Of a stretch of 27,710 nucleotides of DNA, positions 14,088 to 23,600 are shown one piece after another. Both the position numbers and the translations under genes were made by a program. The notes under the pieces were generated by a model, which saw nothing but the letters and a program-made list of their open reading frames with translations, was not told the origin of the DNA and searched no databases. The stretch is from IMG/VR virus record IMGVR_UViG_3300009506_000156, positions 1-27,710 of that record; one strand, given 5' to 3'. The stretch's first letter is position 1; every line of letters begins with the position of its first letter. Source of the stretch: a virus.

Positions 14088-14111
14088 GGGCGCCTTGCGG
14101 CGCCCTTTTTT
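14088..14111 (+). terminator. intrinsic terminator after capsid gene
   Basis: GGGCGCC (14088-14094) and GGCGCCC (14099-14105) form a perfect 7-bp stem with loop TTGC, followed by six T. It would limit transcription from the capsid gene into the head-completion genes. Confidence 0.9.
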
Positions 14112-14144
14112 ATTGTCGTTTAGAAAGAACCGGAGAGTTAACCA

Positions 14145-14660
14145 ATGAGTGAGAAAATGAATGATGAGACCTTGAGTGCACTGCTAGAGGGGTTGAAAAA
14201 GATGGATCCCAAGAATAGTGAGCACTACACCGGGCAAGGGTTGCCTCGTGTTGAGGTGCTGGAGGCAATGGCAGGAGTGGCAGATATTAGTTCTGCAATG
14301 CGCGATCAGGCGTTTATGGTTTATTCACAAACCATGGCTCCAGCCGTTGAGAATTTATCTCCCGATAACGTGAGCAAAGAAAGCCACGATGCTGCATCCA
14401 AAGCCCTTCTTGAAGAGGAGGAGAAGGAGGCTGAGTACTGGGTTGAAGTCTACCCTGGAGATGATGAAAAGGGCGATGTAGAACTTGCAGTAAACGGCAA
14501 GAATGTTCTTATTCAACGTGGTGTGCGAGTGAAACTCAAAGAGCGCTATGTTGAAGTTCTGCGCAACGCTGTTGTGCGAACATTCACCAAAGACCCTGAA
14601 ACAGGAAAAGAGTCACCGGTATCTATTCCGCGATTTGCTTACTCCGTTGAAAAGATCTAA
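14145..14660 (+). CDS. hypothetical head protein
   Basis: This 171-residue protein starts after GGAGAG. The first half is helical (ALLEGLKKMD, then EVLEAMAGVADISSAMRDQA) and the second half beta-rich (DVELAVNGKNVLIQRGVRVK, about residues 112-131). It is placed between the capsid and the head-tail connector genes. The beta segment resembles loops seen in head-vertex or neck proteins of related podoviruses, but no name can be given. Confidence 0.7.
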   Translation: MSEKMNDETLSALLEGLKKMDPKNSEHYTGQGLPRVEVLEAMAGVADISSAMRDQAFMVYSQTMAPAVENLSPDNVSKESHDAASKALLEEEEKEAEYWVEVYPGDDEKGDVELAVNGKNVLIQRGVRVKLKERYVEVLRNAVVRTFTKDPETGKESPVSIPRFAYSVEKI

Positions 14661-14672
14661 CGGGCTTGATGC

Positions 14673-15011
14673 ATGGCAACTACGACCGATTTAGCGAAAC
14701 GGGTTTTTTGGGAGCTAGGGGGGGACGGTGGTTCTTCCCCTGGTACCGATGATGAGAACCTTATTACAGCTGTATACAAAGAGGTTTGGGAGCGTCTTTA
14801 TCGACTGGAGCGTATCAGCTGGCCGGTCGCAACAATTCCAGCATGGGCTGTACCGGAAATCAAATGGATTGTAGCGCATGAGCTTGTTTCTACTTTCCAG
14901 GTTCCTATGGAGGATCGTGTAACGATTGCAGCAAATGCGAAAAAAGCAGACCAGAACTTGTTGGATCTGCAGAACCAGCACGGCCACATTGATTTTACGG
15001 TGGATGACTGA
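14673..15011 (+). CDS. head-tail connector-like protein (P22 gp4-like role)
   Basis: This 112-residue mainly helical protein starts TDLAKRVFWELG and has a helix pair around EIKWIVAHELVSTFQVP (about residues 63-79). Size and place directly before a gp10-like stabilisation gene match the tail accessory factor gp4 of P22-type phages, which binds under the portal. Its stop overlaps the next start as TGATG, indicating coupled expression. The role is inferred mainly from synteny. Confidence 0.6.
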   Translation: MATTTDLAKRVFWELGGDGGSSPGTDDENLITAVYKEVWERLYRLERISWPVATIPAWAVPEIKWIVAHELVSTFQVPMEDRVTIAANAKKADQNLLDLQNQHGHIDFTVDD

Positions 15012-16483
15012 TGCGTATCTCTGCCGCTACCGATCTGCTGGTTAAGAAGTTTAACGGTGTTACGCCAACTGATATTGAGTCAGGTACTGTTAACTGCATT
15101 TCGGTGAAAAAGCATGATCGGATGGCGGTGACTAATCGGCCTGCGTTGTTGTGCTTGGATCAGTCGGGGGCTGCCAATAGTGGTCGTGGGGTTTATTACT
15201 GGGAGAAGAACAGCACTATTTATTTCATCCGTGGGCGGTATGTTTATCGGTTTGTGTCTGGTGCGCCTACGGTCGTTGCGACGATGAATTACATCACCAC
15301 GTCGGTGGAGCGGTGTTATTTCGTTGAGTGCGGTGGGTTGTTGGTGGTGTTGAACACTGAGAACAATGAGGCGTGGACTATCACAACTAGCCATGTTTCA
15401 ACGCTGATTACTGATGCGGATTTTCCAGCGACGACTTGCCATGGCATGGCTGAGCTGAATGACGTTACTTACTGGATGGATCATGATGGGGTTATTTATG
15501 GTTCTGATCCGGGTGATCCTACCAGTATTAACCCGCTGAATTACCTCGAAGCTGAGCGGTCGTCTGACCCTGGCCGTATTTTGATTGGGACAAGCTCTAA
15601 CATTCTAGCGATTGGATCTGATTCGTTGGAGGTGTTTTTTGACTCTGGCCAGTCGGTTGGTGGCTCTTCTCGACTGCAGCGGCATGAGGGGATTTTTTAT
15701 CAACAGGGGACGGATCAGCCGCAATCGTTTGCGGTGAATGGCGATGTTGTGTTTTTTGTCGGGCAGTCTGGCACGGGCGGTTATGGCGTGTTTATGCTGG
15801 ACAACCTGGCGATGAGTAAGATCTCGTCGGAAACGATTGATAACTATTTGAGTTCTGCGCTGACTTATAGCTCGCCTGGTTTTATTGTGGTGGGGTCGTC
15901 AGCTACGGTTTCGGGCCGCGTCTATTACATTATGAACCTGATTTACGATGCTGGTGCGGCTTATATGGATGGGGTGACGCTTGCCTATGATGTAACAAGT
16001 GGCAAGTGGAGCATTTGGAAAACGGCACTTGGGCTTAATTCTGCCTTTTCGGTTATTAGTTATTTTAATCAGACCTATTCTCTCTATGCGGGGTATGGAA
16101 TGACGAATAATGGCGACATTGTGTCGTTGTCTCACACTTCTATTCAAAGCACCCAGCAAGATCAAATGCTAGATGCGGGCTCTGCCTATCCAGATCAGTC
16201 TATTGTGTGTGAGTCTTACACTGGGCAGTTTGATGGGGGTACGGGTAGGAAGAAGTTTCCTAATTCGATGAGGCTTGTTTCTGAGGAGACTAGCGCGTCT
16301 AACTCGGTGGCGGTTGAATATTCGAACGAGAATAATCTAGCGTTTGGTAATGCCAAGTCGTTTGATCTTGGTGCGCTTACTTCAGTTAGGCGGGTGGGGA
16401 GTTTCAAGCGCCGGAATCATCATATTGCATGGTCTACTGATGCTGATCCTATCTATATCGAAGGGATTGAGTATGAGTTTTAA
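15011..16483 (+). CDS. packaged DNA stabilization protein, P22 gp10-like
   Basis: This 490-residue beta-rich protein has several blades (YYWEKNSTIYFIRGRYVYRF, ELNDVTYWMDHDGVIYGSDP, GDVVFFVGQSGTGGYGVFML), fitting a beta-propeller like P22 gp10, which plugs the portal after packaging. The SNILAIGSDSLEVFFDSG region (about residues 196-213) is typical of that family. It lies after the gp4-like gene and before the fibre gene, in the same order as in P22. Confidence 0.8.
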   Translation: MRISAATDLLVKKFNGVTPTDIESGTVNCISVKKHDRMAVTNRPALLCLDQSGAANSGRGVYYWEKNSTIYFIRGRYVYRFVSGAPTVVATMNYITTSVERCYFVECGGLLVVLNTENNEAWTITTSHVSTLITDADFPATTCHGMAELNDVTYWMDHDGVIYGSDPGDPTSINPLNYLEAERSSDPGRILIGTSSNILAIGSDSLEVFFDSGQSVGGSSRLQRHEGIFYQQGTDQPQSFAVNGDVVFFVGQSGTGGYGVFMLDNLAMSKISSETIDNYLSSALTYSSPGFIVVGSSATVSGRVYYIMNLIYDAGAAYMDGVTLAYDVTSGKWSIWKTALGLNSAFSVISYFNQTYSLYAGYGMTNNGDIVSLSHTSIQSTQQDQMLDAGSAYPDQSIVCESYTGQFDGGTGRKKFPNSMRLVSEETSASNSVAVEYSNENNLAFGNAKSFDLGALTSVRRVGSFKRRNHHIAWSTDADPIYIEGIEYEF

Positions 16484-16495
16484 GGGTGGTTGCTG

Positions 16496-17587
16496 ATGGC
16501 TACGCTTGAGCCGCCCAAGGGGATTGCTAGCCTTCTTCCTCGACTGGTTTATAACTGGCTGTATCGGGTGTGGTTGGCGGTTACTTCGCTGGAGACGAAT
16601 AGCAATCCTAACTGGATCATTAACGGTAATTTTGATCGGTGGGATTATGGGGCGACTCAGACCAGTAACGGTTACGGCTCTGCTAATCGGTGGCGCTGGG
16701 ATTCTAATGGGTCTTCTCACTCAGTAACGCGGCAGGCGTTTACAGTTGGCCAGACTGATGTCCATGGGAATCCTAAATATTACGCTCGAACTGTTGTTAC
16801 GTCTTCGGCCGGTGTTTCTAACTATTCAGTTATGAGCCAGCGCGTTGAGCATGTTTCCACGTTATCTGGTGGTAAAGCATGCGCCGCGATTTGGGCTAAG
16901 GCTGATGCGAGTCGCAGCGTTGCAATAGAGTTAGTACAAGTTTTTGGAACTGGCGGGAGTCCATCAGGGACGGTTTATATAAGCCCTGTCACCCTGACGC
17001 TTACTACACAATGGCAACTTTTTCTGGCTGTATTTGATGTTGCCAGCATTAGCGGCAAAACACTTGGAACAAATAATAATGACTATCTCCAAGCCATCAT
17101 ATGGTTCGATGCTGGGGTTAATTACGATAGCAGAAGTGGGGCGCTAGGGCAGCAATCTGGAACGTTTGATATTGCTCAGGTGAAGCTTGAAGATGGTGAG
17201 AGGTTTACGGTGTTTAATGATGTGCATCCGCTTGGGTATCGTGAGGAGCGTTATCTATACAGGGTAACGCCAAATTTTCCATATTCACCAATTGGAAATG
17301 GGTACTGGAGTGGTTCAACTACTGCCGTGGTTCTTATGGAAATGCCTGAGGAGTTGCGTAATAGCGTTTCATTTATTTACGAAGGAAGTTTAAGTAACTT
17401 TTTTATTACCACTGGTGGTGGATTAGGTGGCGGCGCAATCAATGGTATTACGCTTGCACAATATAGTGAAAAAACACTTCAGTTAAATGTGAATTACACC
17501 GCTGGTGGTCAGACTGCTGGTGTTGGTACTATTTTGCGCACAAACAACCAAACTACATATTCTGTATACGCTGAGTCTGAATTGTGA
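16496..17587 (+). CDS. tail fibre protein with carbohydrate-binding-like domain
   Basis: This 363-residue protein has an N-terminal part (PPKGIASLLPRLVYNWLYRV) that probably anchors it to the virion. It then has an INGNFDRWDYG segment (about residues 42-52) and a beta-sandwich region to about 238 (FDIAQVKLEDGERFTVF), typical of jelly-roll domains in phage fibres that bind cell-surface sugars. The last about 120 residues are glycine and threonine rich. Codon use turns more A-rich in the second half, which suggests a swapped receptor-binding end. The ATG at 16496 follows GGGTGG. Confidence 0.75.
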   Translation: MATLEPPKGIASLLPRLVYNWLYRVWLAVTSLETNSNPNWIINGNFDRWDYGATQTSNGYGSANRWRWDSNGSSHSVTRQAFTVGQTDVHGNPKYYARTVVTSSAGVSNYSVMSQRVEHVSTLSGGKACAAIWAKADASRSVAIELVQVFGTGGSPSGTVYISPVTLTLTTQWQLFLAVFDVASISGKTLGTNNNDYLQAIIWFDAGVNYDSRSGALGQQSGTFDIAQVKLEDGERFTVFNDVHPLGYREERYLYRVTPNFPYSPIGNGYWSGSTTAVVLMEMPEELRNSVSFIYEGSLSNFFITTGGGLGGGAINGITLAQYSEKTLQLNVNYTAGGQTAGVGTILRTNNQTTYSVYAESEL

Positions 17588-17913
17588 ATATTGTATCGAT
17601 TAAATGGATTGATAAAGAATGCACCATGATTAAGGTAAATGATGCTAGGACAATGCCATGGCCGTCAGGAATTTACCCAGCCGAACACATCCAAGAATGG
17701 TTAGACGCTGGCAATGAAATAGCCCCTTACGTTCCACCACAACTCACCGTTGAACAACAGCGTCAGCAGGCTTACCTGGATGCGGGGATTACTCATGATG
17801 TGATGATAGAGGCATTGTGGGAGCAGTTGGTTGAGGGGCGGCCTGAGAAGGCGAATCAATTACAAGCGAAGCGGGCTGAGGTTAAGGCCCGGTTTCCTAA
17901 GAATGGAGGTTAA
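17584..17913 (+). CDS. small tail-associated protein, possible fibre partner
   Basis: The protein is 109 residues from a GTG overlapping the fibre gene stop; an ATG at 17626 would give 95 residues (MIKVNDARTMPWPSGIYPAE). The C-terminal helices (DVMIEALWEQLVEGRPEK and LQAKRAEVKARFPK) recall small phage tail proteins such as the XkdW type, from memory. Its place right after the fibre suggests an assembly or chaperone function. This is inference. Confidence 0.6.
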   Translation: MNIVSIKWIDKECTMIKVNDARTMPWPSGIYPAEHIQEWLDAGNEIAPYVPPQLTVEQQRQQAYLDAGITHDVMIEALWEQLVEGRPEKANQLQAKRAEVKARFPKNGG

Positions 17914-17915
17914 TT

Positions 17916-19721
17916 ATGGCGAGTAGAATGGTTCAGCGTTATTTGAAAAAGGCGATGGCTGATGCTAAGCGAAATGCCAATAAGTCTCAGCCGCAGCGGA
18001 CGCTGACTGCTCTGCCTTCGACTGATCTTCGTCGGTCTGCGGGTGGGGGTGGTTCGCTTCATCCGGCTGATCCTAACGCGACTGCTGAGAATATTGATTG
18101 GTCTTCGCTTGATGTAAATATGGATCAGTTGGTTGGTAAGGATCAAACATATTACAACAGTAACTTGCTTGCCATTGAGCTTAAGAATATTGGGTTTGAT
18201 CCTAACAATCGTTTTGGTACCACCACGTATTCTGGTGGGACTACACAAACCAATGTTTCTAACTCTGACCAGTACAAGCAGCTGTTGGATGATTTCTATG
18301 CGTTGACGCCCGACCAGCAGTACGAGCTGGTGGCTAAGCCCATGCAGGCTAAAAATGTAAAAGGGTACACAACTGATCAGCTCAACACGGCAACTACTAC
18401 AGCGATCGATGAGGCAAAGCGCGGGTATGAGGGTGGTGGCAGTCTTAATCTACCATCGTCTTCTTACGTGCTTGAGCAGCTGGATAAGAGTGGTGGTGAT
18501 CAGGGGGCATTTTCGCAAGGGCAGGCCGATACTGCTGATTGGCGTATTGAAAGAGCTGATGAGTGGCAGAAGGAGCATGAGAATCGGAAGTTTCCTAATG
18601 CCTTCAAGATGCTGGGCGGTAATAACGTTGGCGATAAGCTGAAGAATGCGGGCAATGCGACCAATGATATGACGCTGGAAAACTTTGCCAAAGACCCATT
18701 TGGCACGGTGACAGAGCCCATTGAGGCTACTGGTGAGATGATCGATGGGTCGGCTTTGGATGAAACGACGGCGGGGCAGTTAACGGCTGATGTGTTGAAG
18801 AACCCGCAGAATGCCGCTGTTGCCGCTGCAACTGTTAGCGCGCTGGCGCCTTATGCGCCTGGCGGGGGTGGAGGTGGTGGCGCTGCTGGTTCAACAGCAA
18901 CAGGGGCGGCAGGAGGTGCGGGTATGGATTGGGGTACGGCGGCGGTAATTGGTGGGTCTTCTTTGGCAAGTGCGCTTATTGGCGCTGAGGCGGCTGATGA
19001 TGCGGCGGATGCTTCTAGAAAAGCAACCGAAGCGACTGTGGGGGAGGCTGGTCGCCAGTTTGATCTAACACGAGAGGATACGGCGACTCAGCGGGAGTAT
19101 GGCGATAAGGCAATCGTTGCGCTTGCTTCTGAGCTTGGGCTTAATGGGGAGCAGCCGCTTGAAGGTGAGGTGATGCCCGCGGCGCCCGAGTTGACACCGT
19201 TTGAGTTCAAGCTAGAGGCCGATCCTGGCTATAACTTCATTAAAAATGAGGCGGTGGGCGCTGTCGATGCGGCGATGCGCGCGCGCGGTGGAGGCAACAG
19301 TGGTCGGCGTTTGGTGGAGATTGCTGATCGCATTTCTGGCCTCGCTGCCACTCATGCGAACGATTCATTTAATCGACAGTACGCGACGAATAACACCAAC
19401 ACCAGCCGTCTGTTGACCAAGTATGGTTTGGATCTTGATCAGTCCAACCTCAACTATGGCAAGAAACAAGACCGCCTCAACCGTTTGGCTACCGTTGCGC
19501 GTATTGGCCAGACGGCCACCGGCACCAGTGCCAATATGGGGGCGAATACGGCGAACATTATCAATAGTGCCAATCAGGGGAATGCGGCGCGGATTGGTAA
19601 TGCGGGAATGGCTGAGGCTGATGCCTGGTCGAACGGTATCAGCAACGTGGCCAACGCCTATTTGTACAACAATAACAAGAGCAGCTTGTACGACATCTAC
19701 AACCGCCAAGTGAATGGGTGA
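17916..19721 (+). CDS. internal virion or DNA ejection protein
   Basis: This 601-residue protein follows GGAGG. It has a glycine/alanine-rich middle (about residues 300-330) and a hydrophobic stretch (AAVIGGSSLASALIGAEAAD, about 345-364), then a conserved-looking part with DPGYNFIKNEAVGAVDAAMR (about 433-452) and RGGGNSGRRLVEIADR. This type of segment recurs in podovirus internal proteins that help eject DNA, like P22 gp7, gp20 and gp16. It is the first of three large genes at the end of the virion operon. Confidence 0.7.
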   Translation: MASRMVQRYLKKAMADAKRNANKSQPQRTLTALPSTDLRRSAGGGGSLHPADPNATAENIDWSSLDVNMDQLVGKDQTYYNSNLLAIELKNIGFDPNNRFGTTTYSGGTTQTNVSNSDQYKQLLDDFYALTPDQQYELVAKPMQAKNVKGYTTDQLNTATTTAIDEAKRGYEGGGSLNLPSSSYVLEQLDKSGGDQGAFSQGQADTADWRIERADEWQKEHENRKFPNAFKMLGGNNVGDKLKNAGNATNDMTLENFAKDPFGTVTEPIEATGEMIDGSALDETTAGQLTADVLKNPQNAAVAAATVSALAPYAPGGGGGGGAAGSTATGAAGGAGMDWGTAAVIGGSSLASALIGAEAADDAADASRKATEATVGEAGRQFDLTREDTATQREYGDKAIVALASELGLNGEQPLEGEVMPAAPELTPFEFKLEADPGYNFIKNEAVGAVDAAMRARGGGNSGRRLVEIADRISGLAATHANDSFNRQYATNNTNTSRLLTKYGLDLDQSNLNYGKKQDRLNRLATVARIGQTATGTSANMGANTANIINSANQGNAARIGNAGMAEADAWSNGISNVANAYLYNNNKSSLYDIYNRQVNG

Positions 19722-19729
19722 GGTGAGTA

Positions 19730-20602
19730 ATGCGTGATTTTGTATCTGCAATGCAGGCCGGTGATAGTGCCGGTGTAAATATGATCAATGCCGATGCGGC
19801 TGGGCGTAATCGAGCCAACCAGATCAAGGTGAGCCGGTTAGCTGATAAATATGCTGGTGGCGATGAAGCCGCTTTTCCCAAGCTGGTGGCCATGGCGCCT
19901 GAGCAGGCTGAGGGTATTCGCAAGGCATTATCGGGGATGAATGAGCAGCAGCTGGCGCGGATCAAGGATAACAACACCAAAGTGGCTAAGATGTTTTCCG
20001 CTGCCAAAACGCCCGAAGACTTCCAGCTTGCGACGCAGATCCTTACGCAAAACAAGATCCCGGTACCAAAGGAGGCGACGTTTGATAATCGTCATCTCTT
20101 TATTGCTGAGGCGCAGGATCTGGATTCAATTATTAGCTCAACCAAGCCTGATTGGCAGGTGGTTGAGTCTGGGGCCGGTGATGGGCAGATGGAGAAGCAG
20201 TTGGTGAATATGAATACGGCCACCCCGGCGACGACTGTTTCTCGACTGGGTGAACGGTATGCGCAGTTTGCGCCTAAAGCTGGTGGTGGAGGTGGCGGCG
20301 GTTCTTCTGCGGCGCAGAAGTATCAGGAGATGCTTAAATTAAACTTCCCTGAGCAGGTGGCGCGTGGTGTGGCGTATGGTACGTTTAAGACCATTTCTGA
20401 TCCGGCGACTGGATCAACCACTATCGTTGATATCGAGAACAATCGGGAGATTGGCCGCATGGCGCCGACTGATCCTAATGATGCGTTTGGTGTTCAGCAG
20501 TGGCAGCCTACAGGCCAGCAGCAGGCGCCGGTTACCGCCACCAACCCACAAACAGGCGAACGCCTGGAGCTAAGAGGTAATCAATGGGTTCCAGTTCAGT
20601 AG
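19730..20602 (+). CDS. hypothetical internal virion protein
   Basis: This 290-residue protein starts after GAGGTG. The first 100 residues are helical (SRLADKYAGGDEAAFPKLVA). A Gly/Ser linker at about 187-195 divides it from a C-terminal region ending in NPQTGERLELRGNQWVPV, a pattern seen at the end of other phage structural proteins. It overlaps the giant protein gene by 19 nt. An ejection-complex role is inferred from its place. Confidence 0.65.
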   Translation: MRDFVSAMQAGDSAGVNMINADAAGRNRANQIKVSRLADKYAGGDEAAFPKLVAMAPEQAEGIRKALSGMNEQQLARIKDNNTKVAKMFSAAKTPEDFQLATQILTQNKIPVPKEATFDNRHLFIAEAQDLDSIISSTKPDWQVVESGAGDGQMEKQLVNMNTATPATTVSRLGERYAQFAPKAGGGGGGGSSAAQKYQEMLKLNFPEQVARGVAYGTFKTISDPATGSTTIVDIENNREIGRMAPTDPNDAFGVQQWQPTGQQQAPVTATNPQTGERLELRGNQWVPVQ

Positions 20603-23600
20603 TTCCTCCACTGCCTGACGGCTTTGTAATTGATGCGCAACCGCCTGATTTTAGCCACATGGACGCCAGGAGCGGTGAGCTCGGCCGATTCGACAATAGT
20701 GATGGTAGCAATTCAACCGAAATCAGTATCACGGTAACAGATCCAAGATTAAACGGAGGGCGTCCCACAAATATCCCTACGCTTGTTCAAGGTCAAGTAG
20801 ATTTGGATGCGCTTAGAAACAGCAGAAACGTTACTGATCAGCAGCAAGAAATTGCCATTAGTAGGGCGATAGAGCGGGTAAAAATCGGCGAGAGATTACC
20901 ATCTTTCAATACTATCGAAGAGGCCGTTTCCGCAGCACAGGACCGATCGGCTTATAAGAGTGAGCTTATTGACAATACTCCACCTCCCCCGCCTGGTTTT
21001 ATGCTTGATGTGCCTGATAGTTCTGCCAGTCCTACACCACCTCCCGGTTTTGCGATCGATAGCAACGGCGTACCGGCGACGATGGATGATCTTCGCCAAC
21101 AAGAGGTTGACCGCTTCGACGAACAAGGTGGCGGTTTTATGACTGGCCTTAAGACCGGTGCGCATCGCGCAAAGCAGACCCTAGCTGCTGCGGCTGTACT
21201 ACTGGGCGATGCGTTAATTGATGACGAAGGACCATTTGATACGTCGTCTGTGGGCAAGTGGCTTCATAGCCAAACCGCGCGCGACAGGGCTGAAGTACTG
21301 GACCATCAACGGGCAATTGAAAAGCTACCGCAGCACCCGTCTATGCGCCACATGGTTGATGCTGGTAACAAGGCTGAGGATTGGCAGGGGGCGCTGGCGG
21401 CGTTTGGTGATGAGTTTTGGAATTCTCCGGATAAGTTAGGCCTGGTGATTAACCAGACCGGCGAGCAGGTACCCAACTTCATTACGTTTGCCGTCGGTAC
21501 TAAGGGGGCCTCTAATCTACTTGGGGTAGGTTCTGGAGCCATGCAAACCGCCAAGACCATGGCGGCACTGGGGGCTGGTTCTGGTGCTGCGTCTGCTGCC
21601 TCTACTTTTGGTCCTAACGTTGCCGAGGGTTTGGTTGCCGGGTTGACCTATGACGATGCGGAGGCCAAGGCTGCCAAGAAGAGCCTTGCCCAAGCGGTTG
21701 TTGATGGTGCTACTGGTGCGGTGCTGCCGCTTAAGTTTGGCCCTAATCAGTGGGTGAATGTGCCTGTTCAGGCGGTGATTCAGATGCTGGGCGGTGGTTT
21801 TGGCGATGCTGCCGGCAAGGTGGCGGTGGATGAGCCTGTTGGCAAGGGCGACTTTCTGGCTGAGTCTCTGATGGAGCTGTTGGGATTGCCTGTTGAATTG
21901 ACCCAAGCGGCGGTGACCAAGGCGACCGTTGCTAATGCCAGGTCTGGCAATGAGTTGGATTCGCTGGTGGAGAACACCAAGGATCTACCGCCTATGCAAG
22001 AGGATGTGCCGCAGCCGCCTGAGGGGTTTGTGGTAGACCAACCTTTAGGGAATTCCGAAGAGTTCGATTTGGGGAATGGCGCTGCTGAAACCAATCCCGT
22101 ACGGGAAGATAATCAGATTCAGCCCGTGGCGGCCGAGAAGAAGCCGGTACCTGCTTACGCGGCGGCCGGGGTTGAATCGCCTGGTGGGGTGTTTGATAAA
22201 TCGACGGGTGAGATTGTTCCCGAAGGACAGCAGCAAAAAGTCAACTTTGCTTATGCTGGCCGCAAGGCTGAGACTGCCGATCAGTCGCGCCTGGCGCGTG
22301 CAGTGGAGATGGATCAGCAGGGTGTGGACGCTGAGGCTATTCGTAATGAGACAGGTTGGTTTAAGGGGTACGACGACCAGTGGCGGTTTGAGGTGGATGA
22401 TAGTGGGGCGACCTATAAGCCTGAGTGGTCAATTCTAAATCAGCGCTTCGCGGATATCACAAATGCCAAAACTCAAGACGAAAAGCGGACCGCTCTAGAC
22501 AGTTACAGGACTGCATTCGGCGTTTCGTTCAATGAGGATGGAAAATCGCTAGCGGTACCTCTTGCTTCCGTCATCGATCACGAATCACTGTTTAATTCGT
22601 ATCCTGAACTGAAACATGTTCGTGTTCGATTTGATAAAAACACCGATGGTGGGAGTTTTGAAAAGAGTGGTGAGCACGATCCTGGTGTCATTACGCTAGG
22701 GATTGATTCAATAACCAACCAAGAGGAAGCTAAGTCAGTATTGCTGCACGAGATTCAGCATGCCATTCAGGAGATTGAGGGGTTTGCCAGCGGTGGAACG
22801 CCTAAGCAGTTTCTTCCGGTGACAGATAAGCGCATTCAGGAAGCTGAAAATTATGTCACTGAACTGGAACATGAATATCAAGAAAACAATGACCCTGATT
22901 GGCTGGAGTTTATTTCAAGTGCCAAAAATGATGTTGATAGATTGAAACGTCATCGCGGCTTGGACAAGGTTGGGCAGTACGATCGTCTAGCTGGCGAAAT
23001 AGAAGCTCGCGACGTTCAAGCCCGCAAAGACTTCACCCCTGAAGAGCGCCAATCCTCCAAGCCAATGGAAAGCCAAGGCATTCCCAAAGAAGATGCGATT
23101 GTGATCTATCGCAGCCAGAAGGCGAACAGTGAGGGCAAGCGTGCCAGTGTGGACGAGGTGCGGCAGTGGGCGGCACCGGTACGCCTGAGCTTTGGCCAGA
23201 ATGCGCCTCAGGTGAATGTGGTGAAGAGCGTGAGTGAGTTGCCGCCTCATATTCGAAAGCAGGCCGGCGACGGCGGGGCGGTGGCTGGTGTTCACGATAT
23301 GAACAACGTTTACCTGGTGGCGGACAACATCAACAGCCGCCAGGAGGCGCTGACCTATCTAGCCCATGAGACTGTTGGCCACTATGCCATTGAGAGCATG
23401 ATGGACGAGAAGACCTTGGGCGATCTGCTGGATAAGGTGCAGTGGTTGAAGGATGCCGGCAATAAGAAGGTGTTGGCGATTGCTGAGGAGGTGCGAAGCC
23501 GCTACGTCGACCTTGACCCTATGCAGGAGTCGAAAGAGATCATCGCGGTAATGGCGGAGAAACGCCAGTTTGGTAGTGTGCTGGGTGACTTTGCCAAGAA

